Position numbers and translations under genes: made by a program
Source: Streptomyces liliifuscus
GTDB taxonomy: Bacteria > Actinomycetota > Actinomycetes > Streptomycetales > Streptomycetaceae
Direction: 5' to 3'
DNA: 64,000 nt
NCBI RefSeq assembly: GCF_016598615.1
Contig: NZ_CP066831.1
Span: 10,788,001-10,852,000 of the forward strand
In this document: positions 1 through 9,321 of the stretch, one piece after another
Position numbering within the stretch: the stretch's first letter is position 1
How the letters are laid out: every line of letters begins with the position of its first letter
The notes under the pieces: model-generated
What the model was told of the DNA's origin: nothing
Databases searched by the model: none
Seen by the model: the letters and a program-made list of their open reading frames with translations, nothing else

Positions 1-1
1 C

Positions 2-205
2 GCCTCCCGGCTGCGCGGCGCCCACGACCGCACCGACCGCCAGGTTCGCGACCTCACCCGCCGAGGCCGGACCGCACTGGGCGAGGAGACGTTCGCCGCG
101 GCGTACGGGAAGGGCTGGGAACTGGACGCGAGGACGGCCGTGACCGCAGTGGATCCGGCCCGGCTGTCCCCGGAACTCAGGTCGGCTCACGCGGACCCCG
201 AGTAG
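2..205 (+). CDS. C-terminal end of a large transcriptional regulator (LuxR/AfsR-like), partial
   Basis: An open frame enters from the left edge and stops at TAG 203-205, giving 67 residues. It contains the pattern RTALGEETFAAAYGKGWELD, which resembles the end of the helical repeat region in large actinobacterial ATP-binding regulators (LuxR/LAL or AfsR/BTAD types). No DNA-binding or ATPase motif lies inside the window, so the exact subfamily cannot be told. The call rests on this tail pattern alone. Confidence 0.5.
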   Translation, partial: ASRLRGAHDRTDRQVRDLTRRGRTALGEETFAAAYGKGWELDARTAVTAVDPARLSPELRSAHADPE

Positions 206-356
206 TTCAGCCGGGCAGGTCGAAGAGCGCCGCCGGCACGCCCAGTTGCTTCTCGAACGTCTCCGGCTCGTTTCCGACTCGGTGGACGGCCGTCGGCGGG
301 CAGTTTGCCGCCGGGGGAGCATCATCCAGTGGCTGCGGGCCTGTTCGTCCATCGCA

Positions 357-1283
357 TCAGGGCACAGTGATTACGATCTTGCCGCGCGCGTGGCCGGCGG
401 CGCTGACCTCGTGAGCTGTGGCGGTCTCCTTCAGTGGGAACACGGCATGCAGCGGGACCGTGAGGCGGCCGCGGTCGGCGAGGTCGGCCGCCACCGGCAG
501 TCCTGCCCAACCCGTCGGTTCTCCCGCTCCGGAGCGGGAGAACCGCACCCCGTGCCGATCGGCGTCGAAGTCCGCGATGGTCACCACGCGGTGCGGATCG
601 CCGGCGATGGCCACGAGTTCGGCAAGGGAGCCCTTCCCGGCCGCGTCGAGAACCACGTCGACGCCGTGCGGAGCCAGCGGGGCAAGGCGATCGGCCAGCC
701 CGGCCCCGTAAGTGACCGGCACAACGCCGAGTCGATCGAGGAAGCCATGGTTGCGTTCGCTCGCGGTGCCGATCACGAAAAGGCCGCGGGCCTGGGCGAG
801 TTGCGCGGCGATGGTGCCGACCCCTCCAGCGGCACCATCGATCAGGAAGGTCATGCCCTCGGCGGCTTCCAGGGCATCCAGTACGCGCGTGGCTGTGTCG
901 ATGTTGCCCGCGGCGCCACCGGCCTCCTCGAAGGACCATGACCGAGGTTTGGGTGCCCACGCCTCCAACACCGCGTACTGGGCCGCTCCGCCTCCCAGAT
1001 CCGCGAAGGGAACGAGACCGAAGACCGCATCACCCACGACGGTGCCGGTCACCCCCTCTCCCACCTCGTCGACGATTCCCGCGGCATCCATACCGGGGAC
1101 ATGGGGGAAGTCCAGGGAAGTGATGCTCTGCAACATCCCTGAGCGCAAGTACGAGTCAGCAGGGGTGACGCCGGTGGCACGCACCGCGATGCGTATCTGG
1201 CCGGGACCGGCATGCGGCTCCTCAGCCTCCTCCACGCCGAGGACCTCGGGACCGCCGTAGCGGTGGTACTGCACAGCGAACAC
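357..1283 (-). CDS. NADP-dependent quinone oxidoreductase / zinc-independent MDR alcohol dehydrogenase
   Basis: This 308-residue protein is a medium-chain reductase: a GroES-like N-terminal half (HRYGGPEVLGVEE, GVTPADSYLRSG) followed by a Rossmann half with the nucleotide-binding GAAGGVGTIAAQLA around residue 150. It lacks the cysteine set of zinc enzymes, so it fits the quinone-oxidoreductase branch that reduces small carbonyls or quinones with NADPH. The GTG start at 1283 is preferred because GGAGG lies 6 bases upstream; the upstream TTG at 1289 abuts that site. It is divergent from a TetR gene, and an inverted repeat between them suggests TetR control. Confidence 0.85.
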   Translation of the reverse strand: MFAVQYHRYGGPEVLGVEEAEEPHAGPGQIRIAVRATGVTPADSYLRSGMLQSITSLDFPHVPGMDAAGIVDEVGEGVTGTVVGDAVFGLVPFADLGGGAAQYAVLEAWAPKPRSWSFEEAGGAAGNIDTATRVLDALEAAEGMTFLIDGAAGGVGTIAAQLAQARGLFVIGTASERNHGFLDRLGVVPVTYGAGLADRLAPLAPHGVDVVLDAAGKGSLAELVAIAGDPHRVVTIADFDADRHGVRFSRSGAGEPTGWAGLPVAADLADRGRLTVPLHAVFPLKETATAHEVSAAGHARGKIVITVP

Positions 1284-1407
1284 GGACAACCTCCGTACAC
1301 ATGGCGGGTAGTTCAGAAGGAGGGCTCGCCAGGACGGCGCCGCCCCTCACCTCTGCGGCAGAGAGCAGACCGCGGGGGACCGCGGCACCAGAGCACGCTA
1401 ACCCGCT

Positions 1408-1429
1408 AAACGGACGACCTCTTCCGTTT
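1408..1429. promoter_or_regulatory. Inverted repeat AAACGGA-N8-TCCGTTT, probable TetR operator
   Basis: A perfect 7-base inverted repeat with an 8-base centre sits 9 bases upstream of the TetR start and in the divergent interval shared with the oxidoreductase gene. Size and position match a TetR-family operator that would control both genes. Confidence 0.6.
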
Positions 1430-1437
1430 GTGGTTAA

Positions 1438-2127
1438 GTGAGAGACATGCCTGCTCAACCGTCTCGGAACCCGCCCTCCGCCGCCTCCGGCACGCCTGCC
1501 CCGGGGCAGAGAGCCGACGCCAGACACAACCGCGCCCGGCTCCTCCGGGCCGCCCGCGAGGCATACGCCCTCAACGGCACCGACGTACCCTCCAGCACGA
1601 TCGCCCGCAGAGCCGGAGTGGGTGCCGCCACCCTCTACCGGCACTTCCCGACCCGCGACTCGCTGATCGCCGCGGCGTTCTCCGAGCAACTGGCCCAGTG
1701 CGTCGCAGTCCTCGACGAGGCCCTTCAGGACGACGATCCCTGGCACGGCTTCTGTTCCGTTCTCACCAAGGTGTGCAGGATGCAGGCCCAGGACCGCGGA
1801 TTCAGCGCCGCGTTCCTCTCCCAGTTCCCAGACGCGCCCGGCTTCCGTCGTGAACGTGCCCGCGCCGAGGCAGACCTCGCCCGGTTGGTACAGCGTGCGA
1901 AGGACACCGGGCAACTCCGCAAGGACTTCGACCCCAGCGACGTCACCCTCCTGCTCCTGGCGAACAACGGCGTCCTGCAGGAGTCCCCGGAGGTCTCCAT
2001 GGCCGCCTCCCGCCGCCTGCTCGCCCACTTCCTCCAGTCCTGCCGGACGACGGACGGCGCGCCCCTGCCCCCGCCCGCGCCACTCCGCCTCGGCGACCTC
2101 TACAAGCCACCACGCCGAAACGAGTGA
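1438..2127 (+). CDS. TetR/AcrR family transcriptional regulator
   Basis: The 229-residue product has a typical N-terminal TetR helix-turn-helix (STIARRAGVGAATLYRHF, about residues 59-76) followed by an all-helical ligand domain. This family represses nearby genes and is released by small ligands. The GTG start at 1438 and an ATG at 1447 are both possible. The divergent oxidoreductase and the AAACGGA inverted repeat just upstream suggest autoregulation and control of that neighbour. The C-terminal tail is proline-rich and probably disordered. Confidence 0.9.
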   Translation: MRDMPAQPSRNPPSAASGTPAPGQRADARHNRARLLRAAREAYALNGTDVPSSTIARRAGVGAATLYRHFPTRDSLIAAAFSEQLAQCVAVLDEALQDDDPWHGFCSVLTKVCRMQAQDRGFSAAFLSQFPDAPGFRRERARAEADLARLVQRAKDTGQLRKDFDPSDVTLLLLANNGVLQESPEVSMAASRRLLAHFLQSCRTTDGAPLPPPAPLRLGDLYKPPRRNE

Positions 2128-2261
2128 CCGGCGGCGCCCGCTCCCTGGATCCCCTGGAGCCGCGTTCGGGGTGGCCGGACTCCGGGAGTCCAGGGCGATG
2201 AGTTTCGCGGCGGCCGCAAGTCTCTATCCACACGCGATCAACCACATTCGAGGAGAGCACC

Positions 2262-2840
2262 ATGACGACCACGTACACATTCGACGTCTTCTGCAGCCTC
2301 GACGGCTTCGGTGCCGCCGGCGGCGACTGGACCGGCTACTGGGGCAAGCAAGGTCCCGAGCTCCTCGATCACCGCCTCGGCCTGTACAGCGGGGAGCAGC
2401 GGATGGTCTTCGGGGCAAACACGTATCGGGCGTTCGCGCAGATGCTGGCATCGAGTACGGAGGAGTCCGAGGTGCGTGACCCATGGGTCACGCGGATGAG
2501 GAACCTGCCGGCAACGGTGGTCTCGACCACACTGGAAGGACCCCTCGACTGGCCGGATGCGAACGTCGTGAGCGGTGACGCCGTCGACGTCGTCGCCCGG
2601 CTCAAGGAGGAGTCCGAGGTGCCGTTGCGCTCGCACGGCAGCCTGTCGATGAACCGGGCGCTGATGGCCGCCGGTCTCGTCGACCGCGTCCAGGTGACGC
2701 TCTTCCCTGTGATCACCGGTCGGACCGGGTTGGACCCGATCTTCCAGGGCGCGGCCGACTTCGACCTGGAGTTGATCGAGAGCCGGACGCTGGACGGCCA
2801 CATCCAGGAGCTCGTCTACCGGCCCACCCTGCATGCCTGA
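2262..2840 (+). CDS. Dihydrofolate reductase family protein (RibD C-terminal-like)
   Basis: The 192-residue protein starts MTTTYTFDVFCSLDGFG and has FGANTYRAF, typical of the RibD-C/DHFR-like reductases common in actinobacteria. Later GSLSMNRALMAAGLVDRV matches the conserved second half of the NADPH-binding fold. The ATG follows GAGGAG. True substrates of these stand-alone proteins are mostly unknown, so only NADPH-dependent reductase can be claimed. No operon partner is obvious. Confidence 0.85.
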   Translation: MTTTYTFDVFCSLDGFGAAGGDWTGYWGKQGPELLDHRLGLYSGEQRMVFGANTYRAFAQMLASSTEESEVRDPWVTRMRNLPATVVSTTLEGPLDWPDANVVSGDAVDVVARLKEESEVPLRSHGSLSMNRALMAAGLVDRVQVTLFPVITGRTGLDPIFQGAADFDLELIESRTLDGHIQELVYRPTLHA

Positions 2841-2975
2841 GTCCATGCATGCACCCCGCCCCGTCAGGGAGTCATCGATCACGGCGAGGGCGCGTCGTTT
2901 CCGGGGAAACCCGAACCAGGGCACCTGGGGGTAGCACGAGTGACCTCGGAGGTGATCTTGTCGAGGATGGACGGC

Positions 2976-4211
2976 ATGTCGTCCTTCTCTCTCCCACGCC
3001 GCGAGTTCCTGGCAGCGACTGCTCTGGCGATGTCGCCGCTGGCGGGTATGCCTGCCGCGCGGGCCCAGTCCCGGCCGGCCCGCCGCTCGGCGATCCGACT
3101 CCGCCTCCCCGAGCCGACCGGACCGTGCACGATCGGTACGGTCTCCCTCCATCTGACGGACCGAACTCGGCCCGACCCATGGATGCCGTCGGTGCCCCAC
3201 CGCGAACTGATGATCAGTGTCTGGTATCCGGCTCTCGCGCCACGCCGCGGGCAGCACCTCGCGCCATACATGGAGCGCGGCGCGGCCGAGCGATTCGACG
3301 CCCTGGAGCCGCATCGCATCCCGTCGGGCACGGTGGACTGGGTGGGCACGCGCACGCATGCCCACCGTCAGGCGCCCGTGGACCCACGCGGCGGGCGTCG
3401 GCCGGTGGTGCTGTACTCGCCGGGTGTCGGAGACCCTCGCTGCTGGGGCACCCTGCTGTCCGAGGAACTGGCCAGCCACGGCTACGTCGTTGTCACCGTC
3501 GACCACACCTACGAGTCTCCGGGCGTGCAGTTTCCCGACGGCTCGGTCAGGACGAACGAGGTGCTGCTCGAGGAATTCGCGCGGGCCCAACGCGAGGGCA
3601 CCGTTCCCGCCCTGCTGGAGAAGACGCTGCGCACCAGGGTCGCCGACGCCCGCTTCGTCGTGAGTAGGCTCGGCGCGCTGCCGCACGGCCTGTCGGAAGT
3701 GCTCGACACCCACCGGGTCGGCCTGGCCGGCCAGTCGGGAGGCGGATTCACCGCCGCTCAGAGCATGTACGAGGACCGGAGGATCCGAGCCGGGATCGAC
3801 CTGGACGGCACCCTGGAGTTCAACCAGGAACCCAACGGAACCAATCTCTCGCCCGTTGCCACCCACGGCCTCGACCGTCCCTTCCTCCTGATGGGCCGTG
3901 AAGGCAGCGACCACGCGCGAACCGAGCCGTCATGGGCGGCGTTCTGGTCGCACAGCACCGGATGGCGCCGCGACCTGACCCTGCGCGGCTCGCGGCATCA
4001 GACGTACACCGATCTCGCGGCAGTCATGCCCCAGACCGGTCTCGGCCAGGACATCGTCGAAGAGACCATTGGCACGATCGACCCCGCCCGCGCGGTCACG
4101 GTGATCCGAGCCTGTGTCACCTCATTCTTCGACCGCTGGCTGCGAGACCGCAACGACCATGTCCTGGACGGTCCCTCAGCGAGCCTCCCCGATGTCACCT
4201 TCGTCTGGTGA
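2976..4211 (+). CDS. Tat-exported alpha/beta hydrolase, PAF-acetylhydrolase/lipase-like
   Basis: The 411-residue product begins MSSFSLPRREFLAATALAM, a twin-arginine signal with PRREFL, and a likely signal peptidase site after AARA. The mature part is an alpha/beta hydrolase: the nucleophile elbow GQSGGG lies near residue 260 and a PVVLYSPGVGD oxyanion-type segment near 150. Similar secreted proteins are annotated as platelet-activating-factor acetylhydrolase-like esterases. The ATG at 2976 is favoured over the GTG at 2940 because GAGGA precedes it at good spacing and it gives the shortest Tat n-region. Confidence 0.8.
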   Translation: MSSFSLPRREFLAATALAMSPLAGMPAARAQSRPARRSAIRLRLPEPTGPCTIGTVSLHLTDRTRPDPWMPSVPHRELMISVWYPALAPRRGQHLAPYMERGAAERFDALEPHRIPSGTVDWVGTRTHAHRQAPVDPRGGRRPVVLYSPGVGDPRCWGTLLSEELASHGYVVVTVDHTYESPGVQFPDGSVRTNEVLLEEFARAQREGTVPALLEKTLRTRVADARFVVSRLGALPHGLSEVLDTHRVGLAGQSGGGFTAAQSMYEDRRIRAGIDLDGTLEFNQEPNGTNLSPVATHGLDRPFLLMGREGSDHARTEPSWAAFWSHSTGWRRDLTLRGSRHQTYTDLAAVMPQTGLGQDIVEETIGTIDPARAVTVIRACVTSFFDRWLRDRNDHVLDGPSASLPDVTFVW

Positions 4212-4284
4212 GCGGCTGTGCCACGGACCTTGACCGAACGCGCTGAGCATCGCCAGGCGTGCAACGGCTCTCGCCGACATCGAT

Positions 4285-5526
4285 TCACACGCGGTGCGCA
4301 GTAATCTGCGGCGCGGGTGACTCGGCTTGGCGTGCGGCAACGGCCATGACGACGACGGAGATCAGTACGATGCCGGCGCCGACGTAGAGCGGCGCGGTGT
4401 ATCCGAGACCCGCGGTGATGGCCAGGCCCCCGAGCCAGGCGCCCAACGCGTTGCCGATGTTGGACGCGGACACATTGGCACTGGCGGCCAGCGCCGCCCC
4501 GTGGGCGAAGTCGGTGACGCGAGTGATCATGCCGGGCACGCCGGCGAATCCGAACAGCCCCATCAGAAACACGAGTATCACCGACGCGGTGGCGCTGCCG
4601 GCCAGCAGACCGAACACGGCCAGGGTGACGGCAAGCCCGAGCAGGGCAAGGACCAGGGCGCGGTCACGGTCGCGGTCGGCCGCTCGCCCGCCGACCAGGT
4701 TTCCGACGACCAGACCGACGCCGTACACCATCAACAGCCAGGCGACATCCGAGGAGGAGAAGCCGCCGACCTCGGTGAACGTGTAGGCGATGTAGCTGAA
4801 CGCACCGAACATCCCGCCGTAGCTGAGCGCGGTGGCGGTGAGGGTCAGCCAGACCTGCCAGGAGCGGAACGCGCGGAACTGCGCGCGCAAGCCGTCGGCA
4901 GGTGCCGGGTCCGAGCGGCCCGTCACTGTCGGCGGCCGTGTCTCTCCCGCCCCGTCGGGGACAAGGGCGGCGATTCCCGCCAGCGCGAGTACGCCGATCG
5001 CGGTGACCGCCCAGAACGCCACTCTCCAGCCCCAGCGTTCACCTACCAACGCGCCGAACGGCACCCCCAGCACGTTGGCGAGCGTCAGCCCCGCGAACAT
5101 GACCGCGACCGCGCGGGACTTCTTCTCCGGCGCGACCAGACTGCGAGCGACCAGCGAGCCGATACCGAAGAACGACCCGTGGCACAACGCCGCGACGATC
5201 CGCCCGAGCAGCATCACCGGGTAGTTCGGTGCGAGTGCGGACAACAGGTTGCCGACGACGAACAACGCCACCAGGCCGACCAGAACCTCCTTGCGGGGCA
5301 GCCGAGCCGTCGCCGCGGTCAGCGCGATCGCACCGACCGCGACGCTCAACGCGTACCCGGAGATCAGCCATCCCGCCGCCGCCTCGGACACAGCGAAACT
5401 GGACGCCACCTGAGGGAGCAGCCCAGCGATCAGAAACTCGGTCAGTCCAATGCCGAACCCACCGAGCGCCAGTGCCACCAGCCCACTCGGCATCCGCTGC
5501 CGCTCGATCACGCTCCTGTACGCCAT
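4285..5526 (-). CDS. MFS transporter, DHA1-type drug exporter (AraJ/Cmx-like)
   Basis: The 413-residue protein is strongly hydrophobic with about 12 membrane segments and a central charged loop (residues about 195-215). The N-terminal pattern GFGIGLTEFLIAGLLPQVA and the motif RLPRKEVL after the second helix are typical of the chloramphenicol/arabinose-efflux branch of DHA1 proton antiporters. Its substrate cannot be read from sequence. It converges on the upstream hydrolase gene with a gap of about 70 bases. Confidence 0.88.
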   Translation of the reverse strand: MAYRSVIERQRMPSGLVALALGGFGIGLTEFLIAGLLPQVASSFAVSEAAAGWLISGYALSVAVGAIALTAATARLPRKEVLVGLVALFVVGNLLSALAPNYPVMLLGRIVAALCHGSFFGIGSLVARSLVAPEKKSRAVAVMFAGLTLANVLGVPFGALVGERWGWRVAFWAVTAIGVLALAGIAALVPDGAGETRPPTVTGRSDPAPADGLRAQFRAFRSWQVWLTLTATALSYGGMFGAFSYIAYTFTEVGGFSSSDVAWLLMVYGVGLVVGNLVGGRAADRDRDRALVLALLGLAVTLAVFGLLAGSATASVILVFLMGLFGFAGVPGMITRVTDFAHGAALAASANVSASNIGNALGAWLGGLAITAGLGYTAPLYVGAGIVLISVVVMAVAARQAESPAPQITAHRV

Positions 5527-5722
5527 TCGCTCATGGCTCCACCCTCACCCCTGGATGCGGGCTCATCCATGGACAAAGATCGAGGGCGCTTGGACGAAAG
5601 TGAGCACACGACGGATGCGTGGAGGTGCGCCGGCCACACCCGGATCTCTCGGTCACCGCGGACGGGTGCTACCGGGGCATCGGCCTGGCCTGGTCTGGTC
5701 GTCCCGCCGTCTCGGAGGACGC

Positions 5723-6157
5723 TCAGTCGAGACAGAACTCGTTGCCCTCGATGTCCTGCATCGTGATGCAGGACTCGTTTTCGTCATCGGCAAGCTGCGT
5801 GAGCACGTGTACCGCGCCGAGCGCGATCAGTCGTGCGCATTCGGCCTGAAGCGTGGCCAGGCGCTCTTCACCTACGAGTCCGGTGCCGGCCCGCACGTCA
5901 AGATGCACCCGATTCTTGACGACCTTGCCTTCTGGAACGCGCTGAAAGAAGAGTCGCGGGCCCTCACCCGAGGGATCACTGCAGGCGAACCATGAATCCC
6001 GATCCTCCGGAGGCAGGGAGCGGTTGAAATCGTCCCAAGTGTCAAACCCCTCCGGCGGCGCCGGTGCGACGTACCCCAACACCTCGCACCAGAAACGAGC
6101 GACGCGCTCTGGTTCCGCGCAGTCGAAGGTGACTTGGAACTTCTTGATCGATGACAT
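5723..6157 (-). CDS. VOC family protein (glyoxalase/bleomycin-resistance fold)
   Basis: The 144-residue protein begins MSSIKKFQVTFDCAEPERVA and ends in DIEGNEFCLD, the conserved frame of vicinal-oxygen-chelate proteins common in actinobacteria. KNRVHLDV in the middle is the second metal-site strand of the fold. Such proteins may be small dioxygenases, isomerases or drug-binding proteins; none can be singled out here. It stands alone between intergenic regions. Confidence 0.85.
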   Translation of the reverse strand: MSSIKKFQVTFDCAEPERVARFWCEVLGYVAPAPPEGFDTWDDFNRSLPPEDRDSWFACSDPSGEGPRLFFQRVPEGKVVKNRVHLDVRAGTGLVGEERLATLQAECARLIALGAVHVLTQLADDENESCITMQDIEGNEFCLD

Positions 6158-6281
6158 CGGCGCACCATAGCAGGGGGACTTTGTTACCCATTTCCCGGTG
6201 TGGATCAGCAGGTTGGGGGAGGACGGCCCCTGCCGGCCGCTGCTCTGGCGTGCGGTCGCGGGAGGCCGGAGCGGGACGGCA

Positions 6282-6578
6282 CTAGCGGGTGACCACGTTG
6301 AACACCGGGTAGGTCTGCGGTTGCACGTCCGCGAGGCCGAGCTCTCGCAGGATCGGGATGAGGGTCTCGCCGAACTGCTGGAATGCCTCCTCGGACTCCC
6401 AGACGTCCACGACGAGCCAGCCGTTGCTTGTGGGCGCGGCGGTGTGCGAGATGAGTCCGGACACCGGCCAGTCGGCGGGGCTCTCGACCGGGCCGGGCCG
6501 ACCGGCGACCTTCTCCGCGCTCTGCTCGTACTGGGCCTGGGTCATCCCCGGCATATCGAGAACCACAACGATGGCCAT
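6282..6578 (-). CDS. Small dimeric alpha/beta-barrel protein (ABM-like)
   Basis: Starting at the ATG at 6578, with AAGGGAAG upstream, the product has 98 residues: MAIVVVLDMPGMTQAQYE and then GWLVVDVWESEEAFQQF. This is the ferredoxin-like dimeric barrel fold shared by antibiotic-biosynthesis-monooxygenase-like and Dabb proteins. Whether it is enzymatic is unknown, as no cofactor residues can be assigned. An upstream in-frame extension exists but has no ribosome-binding site. Confidence 0.75.
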   Translation of the reverse strand: MAIVVVLDMPGMTQAQYEQSAEKVAGRPGPVESPADWPVSGLISHTAAPTSNGWLVVDVWESEEAFQQFGETLIPILRELGLADVQPQTYPVFNVVTR

Positions 6579-6920
6579 AGCTGACTTCCCTTGCGAAGAG
6601 GTACGGAGTCGTTCGGCCAGTCGACCACCTCGGTGAGCCGCCTGCGCGTTGACCTGAGCCGGACAGGGCATGGACAGCGATCGCAACAGCGGCGGTCCCT
6701 CTGCCCGCCATGTACTCCGTCACCTCGGGAGTCCCACTCGGTCGCCTCCGGTGCCTGTTGCGAACGAGGTCAGCTCGTTGAACGCCCCGGGACCCTTGAG
6801 GCGTGAACAACCCAACGGATCCATGTCTTGGCCTTTTGCTCCCTTGCTGTGCCGCAGACCTCGTCAGCAGAACTGAATTCAATTATGGTTCGGTTGATAT
6901 CGTTGACGAGGAGGTACGTG
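6579..6920. other. Intergenic region, no gene seen
   Basis: No convincing coding frame was found. The last 60 bases before the esterase gene are unusually AT-rich for this window (GAATTCAATTATGG, TTGATATCG) and probably hold its promoter, but no clear -35/-10 pair or operator was recognised. Confidence 0.5.
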
Positions 6921-7616
6921 ATGGCGTTCGTTCTCATCCATGGGGCAAGCTTCGGCGCGAACTGTTGGGACGAGCTGATCCCCCATCTAAGTGCGGAAGC
7001 GCTGGCGGTCGACCTTCCGGGGCGCGGGACCAGAGCTGAAGTCGACCTGGGCACGGTCACTCTCGCGGACTGCGCCGATGCGGTCCGCGAGGACATCGAA
7101 GCGAAGGATCTGCGCGACGTGGTACTCGTCGGTCACTCATTCGCGGGCGTCACGATCCCACGTGTCCTGGACCTCATACCTGACCGGATCCGCCACGTCG
7201 TCCTCGTGTCGGCCGTGGTGCCGGCGGACGGTTCCCGGGTGCTCGACCAGATCGATCCGGGAGTGCGGGGGCTGGTGGAGCAGTCCATCGCCGACGGCGT
7301 CTACCACCAGACTCGCGAGGGCGCCGCCGCGATGCTGTGCAACGACATGGACGAGGCGACCACCGCGTCCACCCTGAACCGGCTGGCCGACGACTCGGCC
7401 GCCCTGCTCAGCGAGACTGTGAACCTGAGCGGCTACAGCCGCGAGATACCCCGGACGTACGTGCACCTCACGCGCGACCAGTGCTACGTCGAGGAACTCC
7501 AGCAGCGATCCATCGCGCTGCTTCGGCCCGACGTCATCGATCTCGACACCGGCCATATGGCGATGATCAGTGCGCCCGAAAAACTTGCCGCCGTCCTCAA
7601 CGCCGTCCACGGCTGA
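6921..7616 (+). CDS. Alpha/beta hydrolase (salicylate-esterase-like)
   Basis: From the ATG at 6921, preceded by GAGGAGG, the protein is 231 residues: MAFVLIHGASFGANCW, then the nucleophile elbow VGHSFAGVTIPRVL near residue 75 and the catalytic-histidine region DTGHMAMIS near the C-terminus. The pattern is that of small plant-esterase-like hydrolases widespread in Streptomyces, and the Ser-Asp-His triad looks complete. Earlier starts in the same frame lack a ribosome-binding site. Confidence 0.88.
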   Translation: MAFVLIHGASFGANCWDELIPHLSAEALAVDLPGRGTRAEVDLGTVTLADCADAVREDIEAKDLRDVVLVGHSFAGVTIPRVLDLIPDRIRHVVLVSAVVPADGSRVLDQIDPGVRGLVEQSIADGVYHQTREGAAAMLCNDMDEATTASTLNRLADDSAALLSETVNLSGYSREIPRTYVHLTRDQCYVEELQQRSIALLRPDVIDLDTGHMAMISAPEKLAAVLNAVHG

Positions 7617-7674
7617 TCGCCACCAGTCCGGGTGACGTCCACCTGGCCGGCGGCAACCTGGACCCCGCCCGCCG

Positions 7675-8508
7675 TCACCGCTCACGCTGTGAGCGCTGCA
7701 CCGCAGTGTCTTCCCGCCGTGTTCCGGCAGCACCCCGTGTGGGGGTGACGCGTTCGAGCTTGGTCCAGCCGGTCCAGCCTTGCTCCCTCAGCAGCTCGAT
7801 CAGCCGACGGGCCGGCGGCGCGGTGTCGAACGCGAGCGCGTCCATCAGCTTGACGAACGGAGGCTCGATGTCGGCGTCGTCGACGTACCCCTCGCCCTGC
7901 TCGTCGGCCATCCGCGTGATGTACGCGGCCAACTGGTCGGCCAGCTCGACCAGCTGTGGATCGTCGTCGGTCCGGTCGAGGGCCTGGCCCAGGGTGAGAT
8001 AGAAGTCGATGAGCTGCGGGTCGGCGATCTGCTCCCGCTTGCGGGCCATCCACTCCGGAATCCGCTCGGGCGAGTGTGCGGCCAGTGGGATCCAGCCGTC
8101 GCGCTCCACCCGTACGATCCGCTCGTCGACGCCGAGCGCCCGCAGCCGGTCGAGGAATTCGACCACCTCCCGGGGCAGCGCCAGGTTGTCCCCGGAGGCG
8201 AGGCGGGCGATCCGCTCGCGGTGTCGCTGCCGTTCCCGGATCTCCGTACGCAGCCGCTTGTCGATGTCCGCGACCGCTGCGGCGAACTCCTCCTCGTCCG
8301 CCTGCAGCAGCTCACGCACGCGCCTCAGCGGGACCCCGGCCTCGGCGAGGGTCCGGATCTTGATCAGCTCGACCACGGCGCCGGCGTCGTACCTCCGATA
8401 GCCGGAGTGGTCCCGCTCCGGCTCCGGCAGCAGCCCCTTGGCGTGGTAGTGCCTCACCGCGCGCACAGTCACTCCGGCGTACGACGCCAGCTCGCCGATG
8501 GTCAGCAT
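7675..8508 (-). CDS. MerR family transcriptional regulator
   Basis: The 277-residue protein has the MerR winged-helix start MLTIGELASYAGVTVRAVRH and YRRYDAGAVV, then the long dimerisation helix (LLQADEEEFAAAVADIDKRL) and a C-terminal ligand-type domain without the cysteines of metal sensors. Such regulators activate drug exporters when bound by the drug. It lies 12 bases downstream of the ABC permease on the same strand, so the exporter and its regulator probably form one operon with a MerR-type operator upstream of the ATPase gene. Confidence 0.9.
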   Translation of the reverse strand: MLTIGELASYAGVTVRAVRHYHAKGLLPEPERDHSGYRRYDAGAVVELIKIRTLAEAGVPLRRVRELLQADEEEFAAAVADIDKRLRTEIRERQRHRERIARLASGDNLALPREVVEFLDRLRALGVDERIVRVERDGWIPLAAHSPERIPEWMARKREQIADPQLIDFYLTLGQALDRTDDDPQLVELADQLAAYITRMADEQGEGYVDDADIEPPFVKLMDALAFDTAPPARRLIELLREQGWTGWTKLERVTPTRGAAGTRREDTAVQRSQRER

Positions 8509-8520
8509 CGCACCAGTCTC

Positions 8521-9321
8521 CTAGCTCGCGGCGCGCGTCCGGTACCGGTAGAGGCGCCGCGACCAGAGGTAGCCGACCATTCCGATCACCCCGCACCAGC
8601 CGATGGCCCACAACGCGTCCGAACCGTCCGGCGATCCCGCCAGCAGACCGCGGAAGACGTCCATGACCGGAGTGAACGGCTGATGCTCGGCGAACCACCG
8701 CAGCCCGTTCGGCATCGACTCCACCGGGACGAACCCGCTGCCCACGAACGGCAGCAGCACGAAGATCATCGGCAGGTTGCTCGCGGTCTCCGCATCCGGA
8801 CTGGCCAGCCCCAGCGCCACGGTGAACCAGGTCATCGCGAACGACAGCAGCGCGAGCAGTCCGATCAGCGCCGACCACTGCAGCGCCGAGGCGGCGGTCT
8901 CCAGACCGAGCAGGAACGCCACTCCGAAGATCACCGCGAGCGCGAGCGCGGTCTGGATCATCGCGCCGAGCACGCGGCCGCTGAGCACTGAGACCTTGGC
9001 GATGTCCATGGTCCGGAACCGGTCGATGATCCCGCTGGTCATGTCGGTGGCGACCAGGACCGCAGTGCCGATGGACACGCTGGCCACCGTCATGACCAGG
9101 ATTCCGGGGGTGATGAACGTCAGGTAGTCGCCACGGTCCCCTGCCGGGGCTCCCGGCAGACCGGCGCCCATGGTCGCGCCGAAGACGTAGACGAACAGCA
9201 GCAGGAACAGCAGCGGCTGCCCGATCAGCATCACTGTCATCGACGGGTACCGGGCCATGTGCTTCAGATTGCGACGCAGCATGGTCACGGAGTCGCGAAC
9301 GGCGTACCTAGCGGTGCTCAT
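8521..9321 (-). CDS. ABC-2 type transporter permease (DrrB-like)
   Basis: Starting at the ATG at 9321, the 266-residue product shows MSTARYAVRDSVTMLRRNLK and six hydrophobic segments ending in a short basic tail. It is the usual size and layout of DrrB-type permeases that pair with a DrrA ATPase to export drugs or lipids. Its ATG overlaps the ATPase stop by 4 bases (ATGA), so translation is coupled. A much longer open frame upstream in this phase only shadows the ATPase gene. Confidence 0.9.
   Translation of the reverse strand: MSTARYAVRDSVTMLRRNLKHMARYPSMTVMLIGQPLLFLLLFVYVFGATMGAGLPGAPAGDRGDYLTFITPGILVMTVASVSIGTAVLVATDMTSGIIDRFRTMDIAKVSVLSGRVLGAMIQTALALAVIFGVAFLLGLETAASALQWSALIGLLALLSFAMTWFTVALGLASPDAETASNLPMIFVLLPFVGSGFVPVESMPNGLRWFAEHQPFTPVMDVFRGLLAGSPDGSDALWAIGWCGVIGMVGYLWSRRLYRYRTRAAS

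Noticed and set aside
207..300. Minus-strand frame ending PETFEKQLGVPAALFDLPG, which looks like the C-terminus of a lost gene
   Set aside because: The stretch is too short to name a family and has no start, so it is noted but not listed as a feature.
2238..3914. Long open frame of 558 codons on the minus strand
   Set aside because: It lies antisense to the DHFR-like and lipase-like genes, which have clear motifs, ribosome-binding sites and a Tat signal; GC-rich codons readily give such shadows.
7605..7690. Possible terminator between the esterase and MerR genes
   Set aside because: Only short imperfect stems could be drawn, so nothing was called.
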